Shown: positions 45,397-58,629 of the stretch, piece after piece | Numbering within the stretch: the first letter of the stretch is position 1 | Layout of the letters: every line of letters starts with the position of its first letter | From: Leucocoprinus leucothites | Lineage: Eukaryota; Basidiomycota; Agaricomycetes; Agaricales; Agaricaceae | DNA length: 64,000 nt | NCBI GenBank assembly: GCA_013368445.1 | Contig: JAACJO010000015.1 | Span: forward strand, 907,311 to 971,310 | Reading direction: 5' to 3' | Program-made: the position numbers and the translations under genes | The notes under the pieces: model-generated | Told to the model about the DNA's origin: nothing | The model's database searches: none | Seen by the model: the letters and a program-made list of their open reading frames with translations, nothing else

Positions 45397-48167
45397 CTAC
45401 TCGTTGACGTTGCCGCCCTCATCATCTGAGGACAACATTCCCGTATCCGCATCGGTATATGCATCCTGCATCACTATATCCTCGTCTGCCTCGGCGATTT
45501 CGAAAATTGGTATCGCATCTTCTTTGAGTAGAATGTGGGGTGCGGGATCGCGGGTCGCGGAAGGGGGCCAACGAGTGAACGAGCGGCTGGACGGCTTCTT
45601 CGCCGATGTGGGCCACATCTTGTCAACCTCTGCTTTCGGCATCCAGTTCCACGTATAAATCCTCTTCCAGAAGTCATCACGGATGGCGTTGATGAGATCC
45701 GGATCGTGACTATTCTCATCCATCAACGACATCCACTGCAAGTAATAAGGGGATTGCCGATAGTTCTGTACCGCAGTGGAGACCTGGTGGCCAGCGGGAG
45801 GGAAGAGCCACTTGAAGCTATTCTGCCAGTCCTTTCGCGCCGCTTTCTTATACCACACCGCAACGAAAACCCGGGGAAAGCAAAGGTCCTTGTAAGGATC
45901 TTCACTTCCAGACCGACGCTGCACATCGCCGAGATTGAGATAAGATGGACTGGTGGTACCGCGCATGTTTGGCGACTTTGAGGTGATGTCAGCAACAAAC
46001 TGGCGCCATAGACGTGTGAGGCGAGCATCAATGTCACTTGAATCCTCTTCTGGAGCATCATCGACATCGGAACCGTCATCAAAGGCAGGAGAGGCGAGCT
46101 TATAGCCTTGTTCGTTAAGATGGAAAATGGGTGGGTCGGGTTGGTCGGAAAAATTGACCCACGGGACCATGGGTGCCTTAGCGGTAGTGGATCGTGTCTG
46201 TGCAACCACTGCCTTGTCGACGAATCCAGCGGACTGATACTTCATCTTAACCTCCTCTATGCTCATACCGCGAAAGAAATAGCGAAAAGATTTATCCGAC
46301 AGAAGATTTCCCCCGTAGCGGAATCGAGGGACATCGCCAGTGATGATGCGTCGAAAGAAGATGCAGCCATGAGGAATGAAGGGAATGGAACGACTGCTCC
46401 GAGTAGAAGCCCGGTAAGCCAGAGTCTTTGGGTGAACGTCGGATGATTCAGTGATAGGAAGGGCAGCGTCCATGAGCTCGCGAGAGGCAGGGCCATCGTC
46501 GGGGCGAGAGTGCAAGCCATTAAGCAGCCAGACACAGGCAGCAGTGAGAACAAGTGCCTCAGGTCGAAAACGAAACTCATTCGGGCCAGTCGCCTGAAGG
46601 TGAAGGACTTGGCTAATCGCCATCAAACGGATTATCCGAAAGTTCCTGTTAACGTATACACGAGTTTTTCAGCTACCGATGTAGATTTGCATAGCTGAGT
46701 GCTGACTTACCACCAATCCTTCCTAGAGATCGCGCATAAACACTGACTGAGGGCACCAGGATCGACATCGAGCAAGACTTCACGGGCGTAGACTGCGGGG
46801 ACCCTTACTTCGAGGCGAGCATTGGAAGAGTTGGTCTCCTTGGCGCGATCATAGATATCGTGGAGAGCCTCGATGGTGGGTGTTGGATGTGAATTACCAA
46901 GAGCTTCTTTCAACGTGAGATATTTGGAATGATGTGAGCCTTGGATATTGTATACTGAAGCTTTATCCGTCGTATAAGCCTGAACATACGAAATTTCGTG
47001 GTAGCCTTGTGACCGACTGCCCACTTCCAGGCGAAAGCCACCAAGAGCGGTAATGTGGCTAGCGCGGTCGTGAGCGTAACGGGAGGAGCTGAAGGAAGTG
47101 ATATTCGATGCCTTATCTTCGTCTATGCCGAGCGCTTCTTGGACGATGGTGGGGTGTGTGGCGGTGACCCACTGTAGACAGTCGCCCTCGGTGCTTGAAA
47201 TCTCGATACCAACGTCAACATACCACTCCCCAAATTCAGGAACGACGGGAGAAAGCTGGGCATCCTGGAAGAACTCTGAGAGGTAAAATTCCGCCGAGGT
47301 TGCATCTGCACGATGGTAGCTACCGTGCTTGACACCCTTGATAGTGTGCATGACGAAAAAGTCGGAAGCCCATGTACGATCCTCCACTGAGATCGTCCTA
47401 TCAGCCGACAGCTCGTAACGGATGCGACCAGCGAGGTCGTCGACCTTGTCTTTCGGAATGACCTTTGTACTCCAACTCTGCGTTCCGTTCTGGTTCGTCG
47501 CTCTCAACTCTTCCGCCTCATAAGTCGCAGGCCACTGCGAAACAATCTCTGGTCCAAGAAGGTGCCGAATAGCTGGGCGTAGACCCTTCTCATACCATAG
47601 AGCACGTTTTTCTTTAGGTACATGATGAGGTCGTTGAAACTTGTGATGGTCGGGACTCCAGAGGCCAGGGAAGAGGATATGAATATGGTGACGAGCGCCG
47701 AAATAACCAAACTCGAAATTGGGTAAATGGTGATAAGGGACTTTCCGTAACGTCTGGGAAGCCGTCAGCCTTGCATCTGTGAAGTAAGTTGGGACATCAC
47801 CTACATCATGATAATTGTGGAAGTAGGATATGTGTATGGAAGAAGTAAGCGCGAATTTAGGATGAGGAACGGTGTAAATTGTGATAGGAGCGTCTACAAG
47901 GATTCTATCGGAAAACCCAATGGCAGAGTCGTAGTCGCGAGCGACTTTCAAAGTCCTGACGTCCCGGATGGGGTCCAGTTCGGGGTCGAGAAAGACTTGT
48001 CCAGCGACGCCACTGTCGCCATCGTCGTCGTCACGCGAATATTCGCCAGTAAGGACAAATTTGAGGAACTCCTGAGGGCGGTCTTGATTATGATACGTCG
48101 TTGCCATAGTATTGAACTCGGCGAGAGAGAATGAAGCACTCGAGCCAGTTGAGTACAGGTTGGCCAT
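45397..48167 (-). CDS. 901-aa protein of unknown function, cargo of the large element
   Basis: Two exons, 48167-46711 and 46645-45397, joined by a canonical intron (GTAAGT...ACAG), give 901 aa in frame. It is not a family I recognise. The N-terminal half contains His/Tyr/Phe-rich stretches (SSIHISYFHNYHDVGDVP, FGYFGARHHIHILFPGLW) and GEWYVDVGIEIS; the middle has WWNFRIIRLMAISQVLHL followed by a hydrophobic region; the second half has FIPHGCIFFRRI, GMSIEEVKMKYQSAGFVDK and an acidic C-terminus. No signal peptide, zinc finger or nuclease motif is evident. Coding bias is strong and the frame intact, so it is probably functional. It is divergent from the SNF2 gene. Confidence 0.65.
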
Positions 48168-49129
48168 CAGGAGGGGGATTTACGGTGAGGTACTGATCCA
48201 ATGAATAATAAAGGGCGTATATATTGGCGATCTGAAAACAGAACACTACTATACAATAAAACCAGACACATTTGGCCGAGGTTGGAGTGCGGTTTCAATG
48301 TGGACAACTGAAACACACGTTCATCCAACCTCGCATTTTTTCACCTGTGGAGGTGAATACAAAGCAGGCAATACGTACGGATTGAAGAGGAGGAACATGC
48401 CTGGTGAATTAGGTATTGCGACAGATATGGATGGAGGAGTCCCCGTTTGATCCTATCTCTATCGAATCACAAGGCCAATAAAAGTGGATCAGGGAATTGG
48501 AGTACTGAGAAGTGCGCATGGGACGCACCAAAGTTCTATCTGAAGCAGCTTAAACTTTACGTGGCACGATATAGTACTTGGCGGTGGGAGAGTGAACGGC
48601 TCACTGATCATGAGGTGTGTAAAACCATGAGGAAGCCGTAGAACTGGAACCAATTGGCATTATCGGCAAAGAGCTGCGCAAGAATGGAATCAAGATTCTA
48701 TGAGGCGAGTGTGGATTGAGGTAGAAGCGATAATGACTGGCTCGACGCCGTCATTGAGTGATTGTGGTTGGGGGCCTTGAGGCTGCCGACAGTAATATCT
48801 GGCATCAGGGAACGCATTCGTGCAGACTATGAAGTCTTGCACGAGTCGCAAAACACGTCATGGATAAGAACATCTCATGCGTGGTATGCGCTCTGCGTCG
48901 CGGATCGAACATGTCGTCCATGAGCGAACTGTGAAACCTGACGAGGTCGTTGTTTAGCCAGGTTTGGCCAAAACCCCTGATCTGTGATCCCTAGTTTCCC
49001 AGGCTCCCGTTTCGTACTCAGATCACAACTTTAACCATGCTTCGCCGTTCCCAGTACAATCCTTCCTGTCTGAGACATTCTTGTCCAGGCTACGGATTGT
49101 AATAGCTTGAGCTAGACATCAATGTCAGC
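48168..49129. other. Intergenic within the large element
   Basis: Upstream region of the 901-aa gene. No gene or repeat recognised. Confidence 0.4.
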
Positions 49130-49573
49130 ATGAGCTGCACCGGCATGCCAGACCAGACGTTGTCGTCGGTCGAATTCGATTGGACCGTGAATGAAATTGT
49201 CCACGACCGCGTCTATCTCAGGCAATACTTGCCCAGCACTATCCCTTCCTCCGCAGGCGTGAGCAAGGTCATCGCGGAATATGCATATCAGTCCATCTCC
49301 TTCTCGTATCCTGAATCTATTCTGACGACGCACTAGTGCTGCTGTGCAGCCTACCGCTACAACTGCGCTGTACACTTGTTCCGCGACGAAAAATTCGATT
49401 GGCATCCACTTTCTCCGCATATTACCAAGGGGACACAGCAATCGACAAGTCTTTTCTCTCATGTTCGTCTTGTGACCTATCTCTTCGATTCTACCCCTCT
49501 GATCCCGAGTCATGGACCATATCTAGTACAGCTGATACCCCAGAACCCATGTTCGTGTGTACCTTTCGATTAG
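49130..49573 (+). CDS. Hypothetical 121-aa protein inside the large element
   Basis: Exons 49130-49258 and 49337-49573 join in phase 0 across a GTGAGC...CACTAG intron to give 121 aa. The start is MSCTGMPDQTLSSVEFDWTV; the second exon opens with a Cys cluster (CCCAAYRYNCAVHLF). An overlapping frame in exon 2 is also open, so the model is tentative. No family recognised. Confidence 0.35.
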
Positions 49574-50165
49574 TGGGTCTGCTGGTTGACCACTAGCTAG
49601 GTACGCTACATCCTTTCACACACCCCTACATAATCTCCGACGAACGTTTTACTCATTCTCCTACCACCTGCTCACTCAAAATCACTATCACATTGCCTCA
49701 AGTCGTTTGATCATCGACTACGCCTAATTCAAGGTGCTTCGTTATTCCTAATGGAAGGTCTTATCATAGCTCATTGTCCGACCCTGTTTTGAAATAAGAA
49801 CCTTTTAAGTGGATCATTAATTTAGGTGCGTCCATATCCCTGTTTCACGTATTTTTGTACACGCTCACGCAGCTTTCACTCACTCTTCTACGTAGAAAAT
49901 CATATTGTTTTGAGCATTCGACCTTCCTTCGTCAACATCCCCATTCTCGAACTGCAACTGAGACGGAAGGCTCCCGGCTGTTTGCTAAACAGTACCCCCT
50001 TGCCGCAGTTTTCTAATGTAATGTACTCACTTCAACGTAGAAGCCGCTTATCGCACGACTTTATTCGTTGTATCGTGTTTTACTTCCTTATTATATTGTT
50101 CGCCCAGGGTATATATGCTGCTCGTCTTGACTATTTGAATACACAGATCCTTTCTTTCCTTCCGC

Positions 50166-53100
50166 ATGCCAAGTCACACCTCTGCGAGCGCCCTTATCAA
50201 ACTTTACCACATGGACGGCGCTCCTTGGAGCTGGCCGACATGGCAAGAGACCACCGGCATGACCCATGGTCTCTTTCCCAAGGATGACAATTATCTTCCG
50301 AAAGGCTGGACCCGTCGGAATGCAACTGACGTCGCCTCATATTTTCGCGCATACAACCAGCTCACACGAGAAGACCAAAAAATTCAGTTCGCGAAGAACA
50401 ACAAGAAAAATACTCATAAGCCCGGTCGTGTTGCCTGGAACAGCTTCGTATCCCGGAACTGGAACAGCTGGGGTATCCACAACATCGTTGTCGCTGAACT
50501 CCATGCCTGGGACGTTCATCCCATGTCTATCCTCGTCCGCAAGAACAGCGTTGGCGTGTCTGCGCCATGGCCGAATGCCGAACTCTACACTGTTAAAATC
50601 GTCGACTCATTGGCGATGAAACTCTTCGGCGAGGACGTATTCCCCGATGAGTCCGACGTTCTCCTTGACGATGAGATTCGTCGATGCCTCATGATTATTA
50701 TTCAAAGGTCGTGGAACACTATACGTTGCCAAGTGAGCGCCTTGAGAAATCGCGCAGACGAGATTGAAGAAGCAGCGGCCTCGGCGATTGAAGGTCAGTG
50801 TTTACCCATTTCTTTAGACTGTACTAAATACATCTCAGATCTCGAGAATAACCGACCTACCAAAGCTCTGGTCAACAAGGCCATCCGAGCCGTCGCCAAA
50901 TGGAAGGACTGTGCCGAACTTCTGAGCACGGACCAAAATGTCGCAAGGGCTCGGGATTTGCTGACTCAGTTACAGACATTCATGGGAGGGCTGGGTGAGA
51001 AGATCAAGAAAGAAAAGAAAGCTATGTCGAAAGGTGTGTTAACCTATTCACCGTACTCGAAACTTCTAACCTAAGGGTGACTGAGTGGTAGGCAAAGCAT
51101 CATCGAAGGCGCTCGCACAGCTAGCAACCGAACAAGATGTCGATGACCTCCTTCTCGTTTATACGGAGTATTTCGAAACGAATGCCGAAGAAGATGACGA
51201 TCCACCGCTTTCCAACTCATCCCGAGTTGAAGAGATCAGGCAACTCAATGACGACGAGCACGACTTTGGGATGGAAGTGGAAATATCGATGCCAGCCTCG
51301 GTTCTTGGTACTCGACTCGGCTTCAAGTCGTGCCTACCGGCTCAGTTCAATCTACATCGTCACCGATCTGGATTATCGCCCTGGGATAGCGAGGAGCTTT
51401 TCAAATCTGATCCTACTCCCCCAGAGCTGGTCGCGATGAGTCTGCACTGGCACCAGCTCGCCGGTGTTCACTCGATCGCTCGTAGTATCTTCACGGAGCA
51501 ACCTGATCCAGACCATACTCTCGGAGTACTCGTCACCGACGAAGTAGGGCTGGGAAAAACCACTCAATCCCTCACCTTTTCCGCGTTTCTCAATCAGTCC
51601 ATCTTTGTACAAGAGAATCCTGAGTTCAGTCCAGCTCCAATTCTAGGTGAGCTTATTGTCTTGATTCGATTACCACAGATCTGATCCAGATCTCAGCTGC
51701 TCGTCCATTTTTGGGCGACCGCAGGAGAATTCCCTCTCACCCTCATCTTATCGTATGCCCCGGAACTCTCATTCCCCAATGGATCGCCGAAATCAAGACA
51801 GTTTTTATCCCACACAGCGTTGATATTTTGGTATACGATAATCGGGCCAATAGTGCGACTTTTTGGGGACCAAAAGGACCAGTCCAGACGTCAAATCAAG
51901 CACCCCATAATCGCATAATCATCGCTAGCCACTCGGTGAGTCTTATTTACCGCTGTTTCACAAAATCGCCTTGCTTACCTTGCCAAAGTCGGTCTTCACC
52001 GACTTCAAGAATACCCACAAGAAGCCAGCCCGTGGTCGCAATACTCGGCCATGGGATATTCCGGAAACAAGGAAATCGACCGTATTCGATCGTACCATAT
52101 TCGGTCAACAATTCCTCTCTGTCACCATTGACGAGGCACATCACATGCGCAATGTTGGGAATAAGCACACGGCCATGCTTTGCCTCCTCGACGCAGCCAT
52201 TATCCGGATTATAATGATGGCCACCCCTCTTCACACTTCTCCGAAGGCGAGCATATTATTTTTTTACCACTTGTTTACTCTGGTGCTGACATTAATTGTT
52301 TAATAGGACATCGCTTCCCTTGCTCGTCTCGTCGGTATCAAGCACTTTTCCACCGAAATATCGTACGTCGAGGAGAAAGCAGATGCCTCTGCCATCCGAA
52401 AAGCAAAAAAGCTCGATGACGACAACGCAGCAGTATTCGCAGAAAATCTCCAGATAGTTAAGCGGCTTCAAGGCTACTGCACAGGACATCTCTTACGACG
52501 GACGACCGCGAGCTGTGATTCGGAGGGAAAAACCTTGATCCCTTTACCACCTTACAAGGAGATCTTTGGCGTTCTCAATCTAACTGAAAGGGAGAATCAA
52601 ATCATCGAAGAGCGAGCTGAAGCGGCCAAAGCTGAGTCAGTTGCAATCAAACATTCTGGTCACGAGTTGAGATTAACGCCCTGCGCAGCTTACTGGGAGC
52701 ATCTACCGCGAAGATACAGACGAAGGCGAGTGATGAGAGACTATGATTTTCTCTTCCTGACGATTATAAAGAAATTTTATCTCGAGTATCGCCTTGCAGT
52801 CGGTTATGCGAAGGACGACCCCTCAGAATCGTTACCTGTCGTTGCATCACTCGATGAATGGGAACCAATCCGGAGCACAAAGATGGATGTTTGCGCCCGT
52901 CTGTGTCGCCATTATCTTACCAATGATGATGTTGAAGATGTCCATTTCGAGGAAGGCGAGCCTATATTTCCGGACATTCCCTCCATTCCTCGACACAAGA
53001 TCAGCAGGAAACGTCGCATAATCATCTATGCTGAGTTCCCGTCAATGGCCCCACTCCTCCAGAATGTGAGTAGCTGTCTTTACTCGAGCTTTTCAATAAC

Positions 53101-55484
53101 TTGCGAATATCAAACAGATCCTCCGCCTACACGGCGTCCCGAGCCTTGCAATCAACGGGAAAATATCATTTCAAGAACGTGACAAACGCGTGAAACGATT
53201 CCACGACCTCAAGAGTGATACTCGCGTGCTCATCTTTTCAAGCGTCGGCTCAGCTGGCCTGAATCTCTCCATTGCTGATGTTGTCATATTTTTTGTGAGT
53301 CGTTGAATTAATTATTATCTCTTTGATTCACTTTATTATTTATCTAGGATCAGCCATGGTCTGCTCAAGATGAACGACAAATTCGAGGACGAGCTCATCG
53401 TCAACCGCAGTCCAAGGAGGTCAAAGTCATTTACCTCCTTGCAAACAACTCCGCTGACCTGCTGATGAACGGAGTGGCAAGAGGAAAGCAGGATATGCTG
53501 GAGGCATTCGTTAACAAAGAGTTACGAGAAGGTATCTGCCGGCGAGTGCAAGCGCTTGACCGTATGTATTAATCAATGTATTGACAGAGCTTCAAATTCT
53601 CTTGAGTGGGGATATTCCCGATACCGAGAAGGACAACGAGGATCTTGACGATGAACCCGACGACTCCACAAATGAAAGCAGGAAAAAGAAACCAAAACTG
53701 AAGCCAAAACCGAAGCCAGCAACCAAGCCCACAACCGGAAAGACCGACGACGAACCCCACGAAAACGCGGAGGCGCATCCAATTACCTCTGGAATGAACA
53801 CTAGGCACGCGAATCGACAAAAGAACAACCCTACCGAAGACTTCAAAGGTGAAGAAAGCGCCCAAGGAACCAAGAACAAGCGCAAGACTCGAAAATTTGA
53901 TGGCAAGGACGCTGGAAGTGCACAAGGCTCCCGAGATGCCCGACAAAATAAGACCACGCAAAGAAGTAGAAAGATTGTCGTTGACGAGCCCACTGAAAGT
54001 GCAGATGCCCCACGAGAAATTCACGAGGATATTGATCCACTCAGTGACGCGGCGGTTAGTGAAAGTAATATATCAGCTGCATCGTCAATGAATCCTTATG
54101 GTAAGTATGGAGATTTTTTCTCGGTCACTTTTTTCACACCTTCACCTAGCTCGCTCTTCCACATCGGAACCGGAGCTTGATTTTGATAGGGCTATGAACT
54201 TGAACAGTAAGTTATATCCACAAGTGTTCTCGACATTGTTATGCCGACTAGACTAGCATCCGGAGCAGGGATGTACTCAGGGAATAGAATGAATGGTAAG
54301 CCCTTCGTTGTTGTAAACTTGCAATATCTCGAAAACGGTTTCGTCAGCGTCAAACAAAGAGAGTCCGATGGAAACTGATGACGAAGTGAACCATCCATCG
54401 CCTTCGATCCAAGATGAAGGTAAGTTATTTGATTTCCATACCAGTCATCCAGCTGCAAGAGCTCCTTAGATCTTGCTTCAATGAACTGCGTGGTGTCGGC
54501 ACACCCTGACGATGTCACCAGCGACAGTGAGTGTTCAGTCATCTCCCACCAATCATCATTGATCGATCGAGTCATATTTAGGCGAGTTAGGATGCGCAGA
54601 TGTTGGCTACCGTGCAGACGATGATCAATACCCTAATGGTAGTTCTCAAGGCGACTTTAGCGGACCGAATGAACCTCCATCTCCCATGTCTCAAGGTAAG
54701 CTAATCCCAGTGGTTGCCCGTACACGATACCAAGTGGACCTAGTATCTACGTTTGTTCCTTCCGTTGCTGTGCGGTCCTCTCGCAGCAACAGGAGCGCTT
54801 TTGATGCGGGTCGGCGTCAAGGAAATGCTGCTCAAGGCCCTCGTTCCATGGTCTCAGGTATGAATCACTCTTCGCTGCAACAACTTTGATATAACTGTCT
54901 ACCATTGTGTAGGTCATTCGCAAGGGCGTGGCATAGTCGATCAACAGTCACTTCCTCGTGAACTCGGAGGTAAGCGCTTTCTCCACGAAGATGGCCATAT
55001 ACCAATATCCATTGCACAGGACGTTCACAAGCAACCTATGGACGCTCTTCAAGCACTTCCAGACGATCTTCCGGTCCTGTTCAGACTCAAAGGAGTAAGA
55101 GTTAAGTTTTATATTTCTTACACGACACTGACAGTACAATCGCATCCAGGTCATTCGGACGGACTTCTACTACCGGGTTTTAATACACCTTGCCAAGTGC
55201 CGGAGCCACCTGTCATGTTGCCACGTCCTTTAGTTCCGCGGGCGACTACACCGAATCTTCGTGGAACATCCTCGCATGCCACGAGGTTGGGTCAGATTGC
55301 TCGAAGCCATTCAATTGGCCCTGGTGCACATATACATCCCCGATCTCAGACTCCTGGCAGCGCTTCGTCCTCAAGCTCCGAGCGCAGGATTCAACCATCT
55401 CGGGATCCGGGACCGCTCAGTGACCTGGGAGTACCGCCGAGATCGGCGCTCAAGGCAAATCGGCCCTCGAAGACCAAGAAGTAG
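50166..55484 (+). CDS. SNF2-family DNA-dependent ATPase with novel N-terminus and Ser/Pro-rich tail
   Basis: Likely a chromatin or DNA translocase of about 1,450 aa. The first nine exons fit in phase: 50166-50793, 50839-51033, 51092-51646, 51697-51935, 51989-52246, 52307-53065, 53118-53294, 53348-53531 and 53588-54100; several short exons follow to the stop at 55484. An N-terminal region of about 400 residues is unrecognised. Motif I is VTDEVGLGKTTQS (about 424-433), Ia LIVCPGTLIPQW, II TIDEAHHMRN (about 586), III-like MMATPLH, V-like SVGSAGLNLS and VI QIRGRAHRQPQSK. The C-terminal tail is Lys/Pro- then Ser/Arg/Pro-rich. The intron after 52246 starts with GC. All helicase motifs look intact, so the enzyme is probably active. 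Confidence 0.88.
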
Positions 55485-55545
55485 GACTGACTCGCCTATT
55501 TTTCATTCGCCTGTATTTGTAAACAGAACATCATCATCGTAGTCG

Positions 55546-55818
55546 TCATTTCCTCTTGCTTTGCTTTCGTGTTTCAATTCTTTGTTGCTCATCCTGTATC
55601 GTAGTGCGGCTCTCGTATAGTCTGTATGCTGTTTCGTACATTTTATCTATTTTTCCTTTTCTATCCATCGGATCAAATAAGGTCAGACGCATGCCGGAGC
55701 AAGCGATATCATCGTCGTCGTAGGTATCCAATGGTTTGATTTTTCTCTTCGAGCCCCGAGCACCGAAGTCTGACACAGGAGGAGCGCAATTATGAAGCAC
55801 AGTCATCCGCGACAACAA
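55546..55818 (-). CDS. Hypothetical 90-aa basic ORF, convergent with the SNF2 gene
   Basis: The translation is highly charged (GSKRKIKPLDTYDDDDIACS, then DRKGKIDKMYETAYRLYESR) and ends in RKQSKRK, unlike random sequence. It could be a small gene or the last exon of a longer minus-strand gene whose upstream exons were not found. It starts 62 bp from the SNF2 stop. Confidence 0.35.
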   Translation of the reverse strand: MLSRMTVLHNCAPPVSDFGARGSKRKIKPLDTYDDDDIACSGMRLTLFDPMDRKGKIDKMYETAYRLYESRTTIQDEQQRIETRKQSKRK

Positions 55819-56315
55819 GGTCGATGAGAAGCACGTTTCCCAAATTTAAGACTAGGTGTTTTTTCCGAATACCCGCATCCCATCAAAGTCTTTACTCTGG
55901 AAATACTGAGTACTTTTCCGTCGAGCAGCAGCTATCGGTGGGAGTAATTTCGCTCAAGTTAGCTAAACATGATTGACCTCGTATCTGATAAAGGGACTCC
56001 CTTACTAATCGGGCGATAATTGATTTGCATGTGTTTGATCCGACGCATGTCTTGATGCGACACCCGGCTTGTCGTCATCCATCACATCCCTCGCCTCGTC
56101 TCGGACACGACCAAGCACTCAAAACTTTATTTCACAGCCAAGGTACGTTATTCGTAACCACTAGCTTCTGGTCTGTATGGATGCAGAGGTCAGAGATAAT
56201 TCTCGACCTGGAAGAGATGTTCTTGTCCTTCCCTCCGGGTAGACTTTATAGTCGCTACGGAGCACCATGCTTCATCCCTACTGATATTATCGTTAATCCC
56301 TGACTCTAGTTCGAA
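55819..56315. other. Intergenic within the large element
   Basis: Upstream region of the 693-aa gene. A plus ORF at 56025-56303 has no splice or domain support. Confidence 0.35.
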
Positions 56316-58517
56316 ATGGCACCGTTCTCTCGCGATCAGCGTGGAAATATGGTCTTCCATCCGAACCATAGGATTGGTGGAGGTAAGTCTTAAGTCTTCA
56401 ACATTATTTTAGTCGCCCATGTTTGTCTAATTGTCTGATTTTTCATTAGAGCCATTCCAGGCCACAGACGCGAAGCTGATAGGTGAGCTCGGTAGCACAT
56501 ACATCTCAGCGAACAGCGACTCTGGAAGCAGAGGCAAGGCCGAGAAGCTGGTCATCACGACGCCGAATGCGGATTACCTCCCTCGAGTCAATCTTGGCCA
56601 GCAGGTTGTCAAAGTGTATCATGATGGTCGTTGGGGGGCAGAGGACTGGGCTCAATGGCCCCAGTGGTACTTCGACGAGCAAGAGCACTTCGCGTATGTT
56701 TTGCGCAAACCGTCCCCGATGGATCTACAGAGTCATAAGCTCCGTTGGCTGTGGTGGGATTTGACTGAGAGTGATTGGGAGGCGGATGCTGGGCTTCAAG
56801 TTGGCCTTGTTCGGAAGAGTATTGTTGATGAATTCTATGCTATACGTATGAGTTTGATGGAGGAAGTGGATACTTGTCGCTGCATGAATGGATTAGATAA
56901 CCAGAGGCTTCAGGAAAGTGCAAGAAACATGATTACCTGCACTTCTTCCCTTCGGTACATCCCTCAACCTTTCCTCGACACGTTGATGACCGTCACTGCC
57001 GCACAGCGGTACATGCTACAAACGCGCGCTCTCCTCGACAAGATCAACAAGTGGGATAAGCTCCCTGCTTCCACTAATCCTCGCTCCGTCGACAACTCGA
57101 TCCTCGGATGCGTTACTGACCGGCCCCCTGTCCTCTTCGACATGTATATCAGAGGTGTGCCGGTCTGGTATGTCCGCAGGCCGGTCCAGCTCCCCGATGA
57201 CATTACCATCGTCGAGGAGCGTACATTAACTCATCCCAAACAACGTATCAATATGAAAGAGTGGGAGAAATCACACGTCTTTTATCAGGGGCCACTGTCT
57301 CGTGAAATCCACACTACGATTGAACGATGGAAAGCCGGCAATCTCGACCTTCGATTCCTCGACAACGTTAAAGCCACCCCTTCTCCGGGTCAACATCAAC
57401 AGTCTCAGCCCTCACGCCAGGAGGTGCATCGAGCGCGAACCGAGCCATGTGAGTAGATTCGTTTGTACAAATTGCTTCACTCATACATTAAATTTCTCAA
57501 GACTCCAAAAAAGCAACCACCGTACGAGTCGCATCCCAGATTCAAGTTAACAACGAAGCTTTCAAAGAACTCGAGTCACCGAACATTTCCAAGGCGCTGC
57601 CTGTCTGGAGCGAGGCTCTGGCAGCCATTCAGCGTGACGACAGTCTGCTTGTTGATCATCCGAAACGAGATCTCTTCCATGGATACGCATTTCCACCCCC
57701 ACGGCTCTTCTGCAAGGACAAGGAGGAAGATAACATTTCCTGGACACTCGCATGGCTAACAATTCGGATGTCGTGGATTGGATTAATCGGGGATCGCGAT
57801 CGCACTCAACCCCTTCCCACTCCCCACCAATGGCGGAGCTTCCTCCACAACACTTCTTTGGATCTCGAGCTTCATCGAACGGATACTCGGCGTAACAATC
57901 CCGCATCGTCGAAGGAACCAGGATCAAAACGTCGCGCCCGTTCCATCAATGCGCATAACCAGGCAAAGGAAATATTCACTATAACACTCCCCCAGAAAGC
58001 CGATTATCACGAGGTCAAATGGGACTCGAAAGTAGTTTGGAAACGCGCAGCGACTGGCCAGATCTTGAATCTTACCTCGCTGGATCGCAAACGAATTACC
58101 TGGGACATTCAAGAGCACAACTTCCGCCTAGAGCTATTAGCTCTCGATCGATGTGTAATGGGCAATATCTGGAAGACACCCGACGGTGAAACTAAGCGTA
58201 CACAGTTGCACGCAGATATGTGGTCAAATGACGTCATAATGATGGCTGTTCTTCCGACTACTTCAGGGCTTGCCACTCCTGACTGGCGTGAACGTCGTGT
58301 TCGTTTCCGTGCTTTTCACCGGATTATCCAGGGATGGCCAGGAGTCTGTTTGGAATTGGCAAATGTCACTTATTGCTACGAGCTCAGTGGAAAAGAGCAC
58401 TGGGATATACTGAAGTTTGACCGAGTGGAGAAACTGGCCGCCAATCATTATTGCCAAGTCTTTTTTAATTATTTCGGCCGCCCGCCTAGTATCCCTCATA
58501 TTCTTCCTGTTGCGTAG
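56316..58517 (+). CDS. 693-aa protein of unknown function, cargo of the large element
   Basis: Exons 56316-56382, 56450-57448 and 57502-58517 sum to 2082 nt (693 aa), phases consistent. The start is MAPFSRDQRGNMVFHPNHRI. Notable blocks: DGRWGAEDWAQWPQWYF, then HKLRWLWWDLTESDWEADAG, VWYVRRPVQLPDD, ISWTLAWLTIRMSWIGLIGD and HQWRSFLHNTS. It is rich in Trp. I recall uncharacterised agaricomycete proteins with a similar x-P-V-W-[YF]-[VI]-R-P motif but no function. No catalytic signature or membrane anchor. The frame is intact. Its 3' end lies about 110 bp from the right arm, mirroring the 901-aa gene on the left side. Confidence 0.65.
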
Positions 58518-58629
58518 CTCATTTCGCGGAAAGTCTCCTCTCTAATCTCTATGTTGTTTGTACGTTCTGTGTTTCGCGGTGTTCTTGGACGCATATTCTT
58601 CTCGTCTTCGTTTATTATCTTCGTTTCCT

